From: Acidimicrobiia bacterium
GTDB taxonomy: Bacteria > Actinomycetota > Acidimicrobiia > Acidimicrobiales > Poriferisodalaceae
Direction: 5' to 3'
Assembly: GCA_022827265.1 (NCBI GenBank)
Contig: JAJDTF010000069.1
Span: 1-57,220 of the forward strand
DNA length: 57,220 nucleotides
Positions 20,269-32,326 of the stretch are shown piece by piece. A program made the position numbers and the translations under genes. Each line of letters begins with the position of its first letter. Position 1 is the stretch's first letter. The notes below the pieces were generated by a model. It worked only from the letters and a program-made list of their open reading frames with translations, did not search any database and was not told where the DNA came from.

Positions 20269-20339
20269 GAGGCAGAGCGGAGAGGCGACGACACGAGCCG
20301 CTCGGCGGCGCGCGGCTACTGGTCGAGGGACGGTCGCCA

Positions 20340-20345
20340 TAGCAT
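20340..20345 (+). promoter_or_regulatory. Candidate leaderless -10 box of ftsH
   Basis: TAGCAT (TANNNT) ends six bases before the ftsH ATG at 20352. No Shine-Dalgarno sequence is visible. Confidence 0.5.
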
Positions 20346-20351
20346 GAACCC

Positions 20352-22300
<1,949 letters not shown>

Positions 22301-22304
<4 letters not shown>

Positions 22305-22729
22305 TCCTGAGGATCGTCGGGGCGCACAACCTGCGCTAGCGCCGCAGCCAGGCCCGACAGGTCGACGCTGCCGACCCAGCCGTCGACCACGCGGCCGCCG
22401 ACATCGGCCACCACCGTCGTCGGCACGGTGCCGATGCCGTGCCGGCGATGCAGTTCCCGCTCGATGCCGAACGGCACTTCAGCGACGGGCAGCCCTGCGC
22501 CAGCGGGACCCCGCACCACGGCGATGGCTGATTGACAGGTGCGGCAGGTTTCTTCGGTGAAGACCACCAGCGCGGGGCCTTCCGGGATGCCCACCGCCAC
22601 AAGATCGACAACCGGAGGCAGCTCCGACCTCGGCACTGCCGTGGCCGATGCACTGCGGCGGCGCTGGGCGAGCGACGCGATCGCGATCGCGACCACGATC
22701 AGGACTGCGGCAATGACGAGACGCTCCAT
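22301..22729 (-). CDS. Membrane-anchored thioredoxin-like protein
   Basis: A 142-residue protein with an N-terminal signal anchor (about residues 3-20), a basic stop-transfer (QRRR) and a thioredoxin fold. The redox pair is C62-R-T-C65 in FTEETCRTCQ, and the cis-proline loop is VPTTVV. The fold would face the outside and act on disulfides of exported proteins. It begins seven bases after the DUF5719 stop and is the last gene of the envelope run. Confidence 0.75.
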
Positions 22730-22736
22730 CAGCCGC

Positions 22737-24401
22737 TCACCAGGCCACCGGATGCGCCACGCTCAGGCCTGCATCGGACACTCGTGCCTGCCACAGCAGC
22801 ACTGCGAACGGCGTGTCGGAAACAAGCAGGCGGGCCGTGCCGCTGGCTAACCGGTGAGTGATCACACCCGATGGCGGCACGTCGATGACAGCCACTGTCT
22901 CGCGGCTCAGCGTCGCGACGACCACGCGGCCGTCGCCGCCTGCCGACGCAGCGGAAGCGCCTTCATCGGAGGCATCGGCTTCGGACGGCGCGGACGGATC
23001 CGTCATGATCGTCACAAACGCCTCGCCACCGGATTGGGGCGCAATGACGACCAGCCACCGGTCGCCCGTCTGGACGACGCCCGGCACGAAAGCCAAGCCC
23101 GACCGCGCCCGCAGTACTGGCGGGCGGGCCTCGACTGCCGGCTCGTCGACAGCTTCGCCAGCGGCGCCGGGCCCGGTGACGTCGTCTGCACCGCCAGTCT
23201 GGGCAATCACCGTGACGGACTCATCCTCCGGCTCGGCTTCAGACGCAGCATCCGGTTCGGCCCTGAGGTCGGTGAGCGGGCTCGCCGCACTGCCCACCAG
23301 CGTTTCCGCCCACACGACAATGGGAACGTCATTCTGCGAGACAACCGACACCCCGAAGGGGGCGCCGGGCGTGGCGAGAAGCGTTTCCAGTCCCGGTGCC
23401 AGCTCACCGGGCGGGGCGACTGTCAACTCCACCACGTCGTGCGACGCCACGGCGAAGGCCAGATGGTCACTGAGCGGGTCGTCGGACACGATGGACGCAG
23501 CGACTTCCGCCACATCGCCGGACGGGTTGAAGATCCGCACCCACAACCGCGTGCCGTCATCGATGCCGGCCACCGGCACAAGCCAGCGCCGGTCGGCAGC
23601 CACGGACGCCAGCTCGGCAGCCAGGCCGCGGCGGCCGACGCTGCCGTCATAGGCCACGAGCGAGTCCACTGCGATTCGGCCGGCGCGGACCCGTATCGAT
23701 GCGGCCACAACATCTCGACGGCGCGCGTGCTCGCCGATGTCGACGGCAACAGTGCTCCACGCCGGTACCACAACCCCCGTCAGCGCCGGCGCCACAAACG
23801 GTCCGAATTCTGCTTCCGAAGCAAACGTGACATCGACGATCGCGTCCCGGGGCAGCGGATTCATGATGGCCAGCACCGCCAGCGCGTCGTTCTGCGTATC
23901 GCCGACGGGCACGTACCAATCCGGAGCCAGCACGCTCGAACAGCGAGTCTCGTCGATCCCGAGCGGCGAGACGAACCTGCGCGTCACTGCCAGCCCGCCC
24001 GACGAAGCCTCCACCAGTGCGCCGGCGACCTCGTCACGCACATAGTCGGACGTGCTGACAACCCCGGTGCTACGCGGCGCAACGTCGGCCATCACATACT
24101 GCCGTCCGGTTGTGCGTCCTCGGAACTCGACTGACACCGATGCCACCTCGGCCGTCATATTCGTGAGCAGCACCTCTGTGGTGACCTCTCCGAAACCCTG
24201 GACTGGTCCCCGCAGGCCGACGAGAGGGCAGAACCAGCTCGAAGTCAGCGCATCGGGGGGCGGCACTGCGATCTGCGTCTGCGCCTGCGGGCCTTGGGCC
24301 GCAACGGAGGCCGGCTCCCGGTCGTTGCGGGCGTCTATCACCAGCGCTGCCGCAAGCGCCAGCGGAATCAGCAGCCGCGGCAGCCACCGGATGACGCCCA
24401 T
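22737..24401 (-). CDS. DUF5719 family exported protein
   Basis: A 554-residue protein with one N-terminal hydrophobic helix (about residues 5-22) and a long Ser/Ala/Val/Asp-rich extracytoplasmic part with repeated beta-sandwich-like segments. It resembles the DUF5719 proteins that in actinobacteria follow a large GT2 gene. Function is unknown. The first in-frame ATG is at 24449, but the 16 codons before 24401 come from a duplicated copy of the upstream gene's 3' end. The ATG at 24401 (or GTG at 24404, with GAGGA seven bases upstream) is therefore preferred. An acidic low-complexity stretch lies around residues 380-410. Confidence 0.65.
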   Translation of the reverse strand: MGVIRWLPRLLIPLALAAALVIDARNDREPASVAAQGPQAQTQIAVPPPDALTSSWFCPLVGLRGPVQGFGEVTTEVLLTNMTAEVASVSVEFRGRTTGRQYVMADVAPRSTGVVSTSDYVRDEVAGALVEASSGGLAVTRRFVSPLGIDETRCSSVLAPDWYVPVGDTQNDALAVLAIMNPLPRDAIVDVTFASEAEFGPFVAPALTGVVVPAWSTVAVDIGEHARRRDVVAASIRVRAGRIAVDSLVAYDGSVGRRGLAAELASVAADRRWLVPVAGIDDGTRLWVRIFNPSGDVAEVAASIVSDDPLSDHLAFAVASHDVVELTVAPPGELAPGLETLLATPGAPFGVSVVSQNDVPIVVWAETLVGSAASPLTDLRAEPDAASEAEPEDESVTVIAQTGGADDVTGPGAAGEAVDEPAVEARPPVLRARSGLAFVPGVVQTGDRWLVVIAPQSGGEAFVTIMTDPSAPSEADASDEGASAASAGGDGRVVVATLSRETVAVIDVPPSGVITHRLASGTARLLVSDTPFAVLLWQARVSDAGLSVAHPVAW

Positions 24402-24410
24402 CACCGTGCT

Positions 24411-24511
24411 GTCCTCATTGGTCCACCGCCGTACCGCCAGAAACGCCACGCCTCGCTGACAGCCTCGCCGTCCTCACTGGTCCACCGCCGTACCGCCAGG
24501 AACGCCACGCC
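24411..24511. repeat. 42-bp direct repeat duplicating the 3' end of the GT2 gene
   Basis: 24411-24452 and 24470-24511 are identical at 40 of 42 positions, with a 59-bp period. The second copy holds the last codons and stop of the GT2 gene. The first copy lies just before the DUF5719 start. Confidence 0.9.
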
Positions 24512-27500
24512 GCTGCGACCCCCGTGCCGACCTTCTCATGAGCGCAGTGAGCCGGTCGGCGAGGGGGGTGGGCTGGCCGATCGCCACCCAGATCAGCGCC
24601 AGCCAGATCAGCACCTGCGCAGCGATCCGGTTGGATACCGCGGTCGAACGTTCGAAGCGCAGCTCGGCCGGGCCAGCCTGGGGCGGATCGAATCGCATCG
24701 CCCAGCCCAGCGCAGGTGCCGGCTCGACTGCTGCAGAGCCTGCGCCGTCCGCGTTGCCGATGTGGAGTCGCCAGCCCGGATCGTAGGACTCCGCGACCAG
24801 CACGGTGCCGGCACCCACCGGTCCGAACTGGCTTGTGGCCGACCGGTAGTCGGTGAGCACGCCGATGCCGTCGGTCAAGTCGCTCACCACGAGATCCACC
24901 GGGTCAGCCGCGAAGCCCGCCGGAATCGGCTGGGAGAACTGCGACCGCGACGACCACCACGCCTCGTTGCGGAACACTTGCACCGAGGGATCTGCCGCCA
25001 ACGGGCGCAGATCGATCTGCGAGGCAAGCGCCTCGGAGACCGCCGCCGACACCGGTCGGACCCAGCCGTCGGCATACGAGGGCCCCGAGCGTTCCACCAC
25101 CACGACATACCGGACGCCGAATGAACCCAACAACCGTCCCAATCGCAGCGTGTCGCCTGCCAACCCCACCCGCACAGCGTTCGCCAGGCGTTCACCGCCG
25201 GGTGTCTGCGGTGTCGCCCACGAGTGACGGATGTCGGGGTACCCCCGCACCGACATCCCCATAGCGAGTCCCTCCACGCCGAGGTCGGTGCCACGCAACG
25301 GCAGGACCTCTGGAGCGCCGAGCCAGAGCACCCGGTAGTCAGGCCCGACGTCGCGGTCATCGACGAGCCCCAAGGGCACCCGGTGGTCGAAGCTCGGTGC
25401 CGACCAATCGCCGTCGATCGACGCCCACGCCGTCGGGACCACCATGGCACCTACCGCAACGCCGCTCAGCAGGACCATGGCGCTGCGGATCCTGGGTGGT
25501 GCGTCTCCGTCGGCGGTCGCTAGGGCTGCCGGTCCTGCTGCGGCGGCCCAGCACAGGCCGACGGCCCCGAATGCCAGGGATACTTCGGCGAGCGAGGGCC
25601 CCGGCGTTGCGCTGCTGATCAGCTCATCCGCCCAGCCGGCCACGATGACCCATGCGAGCGCAAAGCCGGCCAGCGCTACCAGCCAGCCGCGCACTGCCGA
25701 CCACAGCCGGGCTCCGCCGCCGACCAGCAGCGGCACTGCGGCAGCAGCCAGCAAACCCCAGCTGAGCGGCAGATCGCCGAGCGGACCCGTCTGGAACCGC
25801 AACAGCTCCCCCAGCGACGACGGCGTGGATGAGGTGCGGCTGCCGAGTGAGACATCAACGTAGGCGCGCAATGAGGCGAACTCGAGCAGCCAGGGAAGAT
25901 GCGCCACCCCCGCAAGCGCCACGGCCAACGCGACCCGCAGCAATCCGGCTATCGGTGCACCGAGCGGTTCGCGGCGTGGCACGCGACGCACCAGTTCGAC
26001 AACCGTGAGCACCACCCCCGCGGCGGCGACCAGCGCGACGATGAACGGCTCGAATGCTGCCGCAACCGCGAGCAGCAAAGCGAGCGATGCCACCGTGGCT
26101 GTGGTGCCGCGCCGAGAGCCGTTGCGGAGCGGCCGAGCAGCCGAAGCGCTCACCAGGCGGCTGGTGAGCAGCACCATCACCGGAGCAGTTCCGTAGGCCA
26201 GCAGCACATCCCAGCGGCCAGCCGCCAGCGCGTTGTACGGCAACGGGCACGCGGCGTACAGCACGAGAGCGACCAGCCGGCCATTGCGGCTCGGCCCGTG
26301 TCCGCTCTTTCCCGTGGCGCACAGCCGCCACATGCCCACGGAGCCCGCGAGCACTAGGCCCCATATGGCGATGTTTCTCAGCAATCCGACCGAGCCGAGC
26401 AGCACGGTGCCGCCGAGGCCCAGCAATCCCATCGCCGCAGGGCCGATCCCCGCGGCACCGACCCCGCTGTCACGCCAGCCATCCGTGTACGCCCCGAGCA
26501 TGGTGCCGACATCGGGGAAATGTGCGAATTGGCCGAATGCCCCGATGCCGCCAGTGAGCAGGTGGCGTGAACCGAAGGCGATCAGCCCGAGCACTCCGAG
26601 CCAGACCACCCACACCGTTCGGTGCGCATTGCGTCTCCAGGTGCCCAGGATGCTCTCGTCGATCGTGGTCCGTGCCGCGAGCCCGCCTTCGGGACTCAGG
26701 CGGTAGCGGAACCAGTCGGCAACGCGAACCGAGCCGCCCTGCTGCAATCGGCGCAGATCTGCATCTCGCACCCGCCGGTAGCGCTTGGCTGCGCCGCGCA
26801 GAGCGAACGTGCCGCCGAGGTGGCGGGCGTTCCACAGCCATGCCAGCGCCACGTCCGAGGCCTGGGCGAACCGCCCGCGCAGCGCGGCCAGCAGCACCTC
26901 GCCCGCAGCCAGCACTGCCGCGAGAATCACCGCAGGCAGCAGGTGCACCCACCCGTAGCACTTCGCCATGGTGCGCAGCCGGGCTCGATGCTCATGCTGG
27001 CGCGCCGAGGGCCCGTGAGCGGCCGGCGCTGCATCTGACTGCACCGTCCCGGTTGCCGACGGCACCACGCGCACCCGCGCACCTGAGAGCTGTATCCGCC
27101 AGCAGAGATCGACAACGGCGCCGTCGCCTTCGAGCGCTGGATCGAAGCCGCCGACGATGCGGAAGATGTCCTCCCGCACCAGCATCGCCTCGGTGGGAGC
27201 CACGAACAGATCGCGGGCCTCATCGTGCTGTTCTTGGTCGAGTTCGTCCTGACCTGCAACGGGAATCCGGACCCCGAGGCGGTCAGCGGTGCCGCCAAGA
27301 TCGCGCAGCGTCAAGCCGTCGCCGGCGTCGAGCAGCTTGGGACCGGCGACACCGACGATCCGGCCCGGGACGTTCTCGGCATCGTCGACGAGCAGGCTGA
27401 TGGCATCGGGCGCCAGCGCGACGCGGTCGGTCAGGAAGAGGAGGTAGTCGGCTCCGCGGACCAGCGATGCTCCCCGATTGTTGACGGCACCCATCCGCCC

Positions 27501-27827
27501 ACGCTGCGCCCCACGGATTCGACCCCGACCGGATGACGCGGGGTCGGCGACGGCGGCGGTGGGGAGCAGCTCGCGGACCCGGCGTCCCTGCTCGTCCGTC
27601 GCATCGCACAACACCAGCACGGCAAGCCGCGGGTAGTCCTGCGCAGCGAGCGCACGCAACGCGGATTCGGTATCGGACCACCGCGAGCCCGCGGTGACGA
27701 TTGCAGCAACCGCCGGCGGAGGCGCCGGAACGGTTGGTTCCGCTGCCGCCGGCGGCGACTCCGAAGCCGGCGGACTGACGGCGCCAGCCGGATCTTCTGG
27801 CTCGGACGCTTCGGCGTTCGTGTCCAT
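24474..27827 (-). CDS. Large GT2 family membrane glycosyltransferase
   Basis: A 1117-residue protein. After a Pro/Ala-rich N-terminus of about 40 residues comes a GT2-like domain to about residue 270. It has a VNNRGASLVRGADYLLFLTD stretch, an APTEAMLVRED segment and a GGFDP motif as in rhamnosyl/galactofuranosyl-type transferases. A GDGAVVDLCWR acidic motif stands where GT2 enzymes place the catalytic base. Some 12 or more TM helices follow, with an extracytoplasmic domain toward the C-terminus. It probably transfers a sugar to an envelope glycan, and donor and acceptor are unknown. The ATG lies 26 bp after the cell-wall-binding/SpoIID gene, in one operon with DUF5719 and the thioredoxin. Confidence 0.8.
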   Translation of the reverse strand: MDTNAEASEPEDPAGAVSPPASESPPAAAEPTVPAPPPAVAAIVTAGSRWSDTESALRALAAQDYPRLAVLVLCDATDEQGRRVRELLPTAAVADPASSGRGRIRGAQRGRMGAVNNRGASLVRGADYLLFLTDRVALAPDAISLLVDDAENVPGRIVGVAGPKLLDAGDGLTLRDLGGTADRLGVRIPVAGQDELDQEQHDEARDLFVAPTEAMLVREDIFRIVGGFDPALEGDGAVVDLCWRIQLSGARVRVVPSATGTVQSDAAPAAHGPSARQHEHRARLRTMAKCYGWVHLLPAVILAAVLAAGEVLLAALRGRFAQASDVALAWLWNARHLGGTFALRGAAKRYRRVRDADLRRLQQGGSVRVADWFRYRLSPEGGLAARTTIDESILGTWRRNAHRTVWVVWLGVLGLIAFGSRHLLTGGIGAFGQFAHFPDVGTMLGAYTDGWRDSGVGAAGIGPAAMGLLGLGGTVLLGSVGLLRNIAIWGLVLAGSVGMWRLCATGKSGHGPSRNGRLVALVLYAACPLPYNALAAGRWDVLLAYGTAPVMVLLTSRLVSASAARPLRNGSRRGTTATVASLALLLAVAAAFEPFIVALVAAAGVVLTVVELVRRVPRREPLGAPIAGLLRVALAVALAGVAHLPWLLEFASLRAYVDVSLGSRTSSTPSSLGELLRFQTGPLGDLPLSWGLLAAAAVPLLVGGGARLWSAVRGWLVALAGFALAWVIVAGWADELISSATPGPSLAEVSLAFGAVGLCWAAAAGPAALATADGDAPPRIRSAMVLLSGVAVGAMVVPTAWASIDGDWSAPSFDHRVPLGLVDDRDVGPDYRVLWLGAPEVLPLRGTDLGVEGLAMGMSVRGYPDIRHSWATPQTPGGERLANAVRVGLAGDTLRLGRLLGSFGVRYVVVVERSGPSYADGWVRPVSAAVSEALASQIDLRPLAADPSVQVFRNEAWWSSRSQFSQPIPAGFAADPVDLVVSDLTDGIGVLTDYRSATSQFGPVGAGTVLVAESYDPGWRLHIGNADGAGSAAVEPAPALGWAMRFDPPQAGPAELRFERSTAVSNRIAAQVLIWLALIWVAIGQPTPLADRLTALMRRSARGSQRRGVPGGTAVDQ

Positions 27828-27853
27828 GCGACTTCGAGTCTGCCGCAGCGGCG

Positions 27854-30800
27854 TCAGCGCACCGACGCGGCAGCGACGACGCCCGGCCCAGCCCGGCTCG
27901 TCGGGTAGTCGGGCGCGATGCCGTAGTTGAAGCTGGTGCCGTCGCTCCAGATCAGCCAGTAGCCGTCGCCTGTGTCGGTGGCCACCATGTCAACTGCTGC
28001 CAGACGGTTGGCCCGGCCCGAACGCGATCCCAGCGAAGCTGCACTGCCGAATACGTGCACGGCCGTGCCCGCGTCGGTTACCCAGTAGCCGTCGCCGTCG
28101 GCTGCTGCCGCGATGCCCACCGCGGCAGCGGTATCCGCCGATCCCAGCTGTTCGGCGCCGCCGTAGGCCAGCACCGAGCCGTTCGTGGCGAGCAGCCAGA
28201 GCCCATCGCCGGATGGAGTCGATTCGACGTCCACGATGAGCGCGTCAGTATCGGAGCGTTCCTCGGCTCCCACATCGGCAGCCGCTCCGAATTCGAACAC
28301 CTCGCCGTTCTCCAGCGCGATCCAGTAGCCGCCCTCGGGATGGGACGCGATGCCGACAGGCGCGGTGCGCTGCACAGTCTCGTCGACCTGCCCGACGGCG
28401 TCGCCGTGGTGCCGAGCGTCGCCGAATCCCGTCACCGCTCCCGAGGCGTCGAGCAGCCAGTAGCCCTTCCCGCTGCGGGTGACCGCCATATCGACGTATG
28501 CGGGCGCCCCGGTGCCGTCGTCGGCAGCCGCGTCGGACGGCTCGTCCGCGCCGTCGCCGTAGTGGCGTGCGAGACCGTACGCGCGCACCGTTCCGTCAGC
28601 CTTGAGCACCCAGAGGTGAACGTCGGCGGTGCCCTGCACCGGCTCGACCGGGTTCGATCCACTGTCGAACTGCGGGAAGCGGTACCAGTCCGACAGCACC
28701 GTGCGAGGGAATGCCCGGCGGAATGGGTCTCGTGCCCATCGGTCAAAGCTGAAGGTGTGCTCGCCGCCGGTGCCGACCACTCGCAGTGCTCGCACGCGTC
28801 CGCCCCACTCGCCGTTGCCGTCGCGCCCGGTGATGTCGATCCGCACGAGCTGTCCGAGCGTCTTGCCGTGCTGCGCGAACAGCGGCTCGAAGGCTCGCTC
28901 GATGTCGGAGCGTCGCAGCTTGATGGTCCATCGGTGGCCGTTGTTGCCGTTGTCGACGTAGATGGCGTCGCCTAGATCGGGCACAGCCGGGAACGTGGAC
29001 GCTGGCGGCCCCGCAGACCATCCCCCGCTGCTGGTGCTGAACTCGGCGAAGGCGAACCCGCCGTCGGAATTCACCAACGCCCTGCCCTCGGTGTTGGTGA
29101 TAGCCAGCGTCGTGTGTTCGAAGCCGTCCCCGTGATCGTTGCGGCGCTCCCGGCTGCCGTGCCCGGCCGCCGCGCCTTCGTACAGCTGACAGTTGGGCCA
29201 ATCGCAGATGTCGGTGAAGCGCCCTTGGCTCACCTGATACTGAGACCAGTAGAGCGCGTAGCTGCGCGCCGCGATGGCCTGCGCTTCGAGAGCCGCCAGG
29301 CCCGTGCCGGCCGGGCCAGTGCGGGTGCCCCAGTCCGGCGGCGACTCCTTGGGCACGACGCCGCGCAGGTACTGCTCGAGCGGCAGGCGGTTGAAGGTGT
29401 AGGGGCGGCCGGATTGCTTCACGATGCCGAGGGCGCCCCGGTAGGTGATGCGCATGATCTCGGTGGCGTCGCCGGTGCCGCCGCAGTAGATCATGGTCAG
29501 CATGGCCGATCGGTCATCGGCGGCGTAGTCGTCACTCGACGGCAGCACTTCGATAAACCTGTCGCCGTTGCGACCGCTGTGCCCGGGCAGGCCCGACGCC
29601 ACGCTCGCCCCCGGGTCGTCCGCGCAGCCCGAGGTGCGATGGACGTCGAAGGCGTTGCCGCTGACGCTCAGACGCGCGGTGTCACCGCCTGCGAAGGAGT
29701 GGCCTTCGGCCGTGAACGACGATTTCGAGGTGACCAGCAGGTCATGGCGGGCGTTGCGCGTCAGGTGGACGAAGATGTCGCGCTCATTGACATCTGTTAA
29801 CGTGGTGTTGCCGTAGTAACGGAGCGCTATCTGCTCGCCGGTGCAGCCGAAATGCGTGGCGTAGCCCAAGGCGCCCCACTGGCCCATGCCGTTGCCGTGA
29901 CCGTGGCCCCGCCCCTCCACCACGATCTCCGACGGGGCTACCGCGTCGGAGGCGTCGCTCGGCGGATCGACCGAGACCGGGCCAGCGGCAACGGGAGGAG
30001 GCGCAGTGCACTCGGGGGCGCTGGAGGCACCGGCATCATCGAGCGGGCGGGTCAGCACTGCCGCCGCTGCCGTCACCACCGTCTCGCGGACCGCCGCTGG
30101 CCCGCCGAGCACCGTGAGGCCCGTATCGCCGTCTGCTGCGGCCGTGCGGGCAAGCGCCTGGCGAGTCGAGGCGGGCAGCGTCGTGTCGGCCAGCACCATG
30201 GGCACGGCGCGAGCGCCCAGCAACGCGCCGCCCACGAGAGCATCGGGAAACGCAGCGCCGCTTGCGAGCCCGACCGCGACGTCACCGAAGCAGGAGCCGA
30301 CCAGTTCTGCCGCCACGGTGGCTGCTGTCTCGTAGCGGTCCTGTCCCCACCACCGGCGCGTGGCGATGCCGAGACCAGCCACCGCGTCAAGAACCGTCGG
30401 CGACACCGCGACAGGGCCGCCGACGACGATCACCTGCTCGACACCTCGATCAGTCAGGAACGTCCGTGAACGCGATGTCAGCGCCTGCGGGTCGCTCAGC
30501 AGCACGGGATGGCGGCCGTAGTAGGCCAGCGGCGACACTGCCAGCGCATCGGCGAACACGTCGCGGGTCGCCAGCAGCACCGTGCGGAGGCCGTCGCCGC
30601 AGTAGTCGCCGATGCCTGCCTGGGCCACCCGTTCAGCTACCCGGATATTCGTCTCGTCGCGGTCGGCGCCCGAGAGGCGTTCGGGCTGTGCGCCCGTGAG
30701 TCGGGCGAGATCGGCAGCCACCGCATTGGAGACACGGTCGGCATCGCCCACTACGACCGCGCGGCTGATGCCATTCTGCCCGATGAAACTTCGTACCGCC

Positions 30801-31156
30801 GCTGGCAGGCCGTCCGGCGGCGTGAGCAGCACCGGCGCATTCAGCACGCTTGCCAGCGGCGCCGCCGAGAGCGCGTCGGCGAAAGCGATCCCCGAAGCGA
30901 CGATCACCGTGTCGACCGGTGCTGATTCAGCGACGTACGCCTCGGCGATGCGCACCGCCGTCTCGTAGCGATCCTGCCCCCAAAGGCGCTCGGGCGTCAC
31001 CGCGTTCACGGCACCCGCACGCGCAACCGGCGCCAGCATCGACGCGACCGCCAACAGCGCGACGCCCGGCACGTGCACTGCGGCACGGCGGCTTCGGCGC
31101 TGCGATGACCGGCACCGGCGCCGAAGGGGTTCGCCCGCGGCGCCGCGACTGCGCAT
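27854..31156 (-). CDS. Secreted cell-wall-binding repeat, SpoIID and propeller-repeat protein
   Basis: A 1100-residue exported protein. A very basic N-terminus and a hydrophobic core form a signal peptide of about 50 residues. Three cell wall binding repeat 2 units follow (WGQDRYETA, SGADRDETN and WWGQDRYETA, each with FADAL or FPDAL). A SpoIID-type domain comes next, with GHGHGNGMGQWGALGYA, the LPLEQYLRGVVPKE catalytic-region motif and QAIAARSYAL. The last 270 residues hold about six propeller-like repeats with G-x-G-Y-W-L. SpoIID is a peptidoglycan lytic transglycosylase in spore formers. Here it suggests wall remodelling. The ATG at 31156 is preferred because TACCTT stands seven bases upstream, and an ATG at 31210 is possible. 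Confidence 0.85.
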   Translation of the reverse strand: MRSRGAAGEPLRRRCRSSQRRSRRAAVHVPGVALLAVASMLAPVARAGAVNAVTPERLWGQDRYETAVRIAEAYVAESAPVDTVIVASGIAFADALSAAPLASVLNAPVLLTPPDGLPAAVRSFIGQNGISRAVVVGDADRVSNAVAADLARLTGAQPERLSGADRDETNIRVAERVAQAGIGDYCGDGLRTVLLATRDVFADALAVSPLAYYGRHPVLLSDPQALTSRSRTFLTDRGVEQVIVVGGPVAVSPTVLDAVAGLGIATRRWWGQDRYETAATVAAELVGSCFGDVAVGLASGAAFPDALVGGALLGARAVPMVLADTTLPASTRQALARTAAADGDTGLTVLGGPAAVRETVVTAAAAVLTRPLDDAGASSAPECTAPPPVAAGPVSVDPPSDASDAVAPSEIVVEGRGHGHGNGMGQWGALGYATHFGCTGEQIALRYYGNTTLTDVNERDIFVHLTRNARHDLLVTSKSSFTAEGHSFAGGDTARLSVSGNAFDVHRTSGCADDPGASVASGLPGHSGRNGDRFIEVLPSSDDYAADDRSAMLTMIYCGGTGDATEIMRITYRGALGIVKQSGRPYTFNRLPLEQYLRGVVPKESPPDWGTRTGPAGTGLAALEAQAIAARSYALYWSQYQVSQGRFTDICDWPNCQLYEGAAAGHGSRERRNDHGDGFEHTTLAITNTEGRALVNSDGGFAFAEFSTSSGGWSAGPPASTFPAVPDLGDAIYVDNGNNGHRWTIKLRRSDIERAFEPLFAQHGKTLGQLVRIDITGRDGNGEWGGRVRALRVVGTGGEHTFSFDRWARDPFRRAFPRTVLSDWYRFPQFDSGSNPVEPVQGTADVHLWVLKADGTVRAYGLARHYGDGADEPSDAAADDGTGAPAYVDMAVTRSGKGYWLLDASGAVTGFGDARHHGDAVGQVDETVQRTAPVGIASHPEGGYWIALENGEVFEFGAAADVGAEERSDTDALIVDVESTPSGDGLWLLATNGSVLAYGGAEQLGSADTAAAVGIAAAADGDGYWVTDAGTAVHVFGSAASLGSRSGRANRLAAVDMVATDTGDGYWLIWSDGTSFNYGIAPDYPTSRAGPGVVAAASVR

Positions 31157-31163
31157 CTGCCGC

Positions 31164-31169
31164 AAGGTA
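31164..31169 (-). promoter_or_regulatory. Candidate leaderless -10 box of the SpoIID-like gene
   Basis: TACCTT on the minus strand ends seven bases before the ATG at 31156. It supports that start over the ATG at 31210. Confidence 0.4.
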
Positions 31170-31266
31170 ACCCATGAAGTCCCTGTACTGGCAGACCCCT
31201 CCCGCCCCATACTGGAAGCTCAGCAAGGACAGGATTGGCAGCACCACGGCTGGAGAGGCTCGCCTG

Positions 31267-32247
31267 ATGACCACTGCCTTCGTCACCGGCATCACCGGAC
31301 AGGACGGCCAGTACCTGGCCGAACTGCTGCACGGCAAGGGCTACCGGGTGTTCGGCTTGATCAGCGGCCAGCGGAATGCCCGGGCCGAGACCGTGGCCAG
31401 CGCGCTGCCCTTCGTGGATCTGGTGGAGGGCGACTTGCAGGATCTGGCATCGCTCATCGCCGCCCTCGAGTACTCCCAGCCCGACGAGGTCTACAACCTG
31501 GGCGCCATCAGCTTCGTGGCGCTGTCGTTCAAGCAGCCCGAGCTGACAGCCAACATCAGCGGCTTAGGTGTGCTGCGACTGCTCGAAGCCATCCGTCTCG
31601 TCGGCGGCAGCCCGAACCCGATCCGGTTCTACCAAGCCTCTTCCAGCGAGATGTTCGGCAAAGTGCGCGAGACGCCGCAGAATGAGCTCACGCCGCTGCA
31701 TCCGCGCAGCCCCTACGGATCAGCCAAGGTGTTCGGTCACCACACCACGGTCAACTATCGCGAGAGCTACGGGCTGTTCGCATGCAGCGGCATCTTGTTC
31801 AATCACGAGTCGCCGCGCCGCGGCCAGGAGTTCGTCACGCGTAAGGTGACCAGCGCAGTCGCGAGGATCAAGCTCGGCTTGCAGGACGAGGTAGCGCTGG
31901 GCAATCTCGACGCCAAGCGCGACTGGGGTTTCGCCGGCGACTACGTGCAGGCGATGCACCTGATGCTCCAGCAGCCCGAACCCGACGACTTCGTCATCGC
32001 GACCGGGCAGACCCATGCCGTGCGCGAGTTCGTTGAGCTGGCATTCGCAGCGGCCGGGATCGACGACTGGGAGCGTCACGTGCGCATCGATCCTCGCTTC
32101 TTTCGCCCGGCCGAGGTCGACTTGCTGGTGGGCGATGCATCCAAGGCACGACAGGTCCTCGGCTGGGCGCCGCAGATGTCATTCGACGAACTCGTCGCCA
32201 CGATGGTGGCCCACGACCTGGAAGTCGAGCAGCGCAAGCTGGCCTGA
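31267..32247 (+). CDS. gmd: GDP-mannose 4,6-dehydratase
   Basis: A 326-residue short-chain dehydrogenase-fold enzyme. The NADP loop TGITGQDG is at residues 7-14, the catalytic region reads SSSEMFG, the YGSAKVFGH motif supplies Tyr/Lys, and FNHESPRRG is characteristic of GMD. It converts GDP-mannose to GDP-4-keto-6-deoxy-mannose, the precursor of GDP-rhamnose, fucose and related sugars. The ATG at 31267 has GGAGAGG upstream, and a longer in-frame start at 31174 is not supported. No epimerase or reductase lies next to it, so the final sugar is unknown. Confidence 0.93.
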   Translation: MTTAFVTGITGQDGQYLAELLHGKGYRVFGLISGQRNARAETVASALPFVDLVEGDLQDLASLIAALEYSQPDEVYNLGAISFVALSFKQPELTANISGLGVLRLLEAIRLVGGSPNPIRFYQASSSEMFGKVRETPQNELTPLHPRSPYGSAKVFGHHTTVNYRESYGLFACSGILFNHESPRRGQEFVTRKVTSAVARIKLGLQDEVALGNLDAKRDWGFAGDYVQAMHLMLQQPEPDDFVIATGQTHAVREFVELAFAAAGIDDWERHVRIDPRFFRPAEVDLLVGDASKARQVLGWAPQMSFDELVATMVAHDLEVEQRKLA

Positions 32248-32312
32248 TGGCACCAGGCCAGTCGGCCGCGCCTGGCGCGGCGGCACCACGGCCCTTCGCG
32301 CCGAACAACAGT

Positions 32313-32318
32313 TAGCGT
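32313..32318 (+). promoter_or_regulatory. Candidate leaderless -10 box of cofD
   Basis: TAGCGT ends eight bases before the GTG at 32327 and favours that start over the GTG at 32342. Confidence 0.4.
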
Positions 32319-32326
32319 CACAGCCC

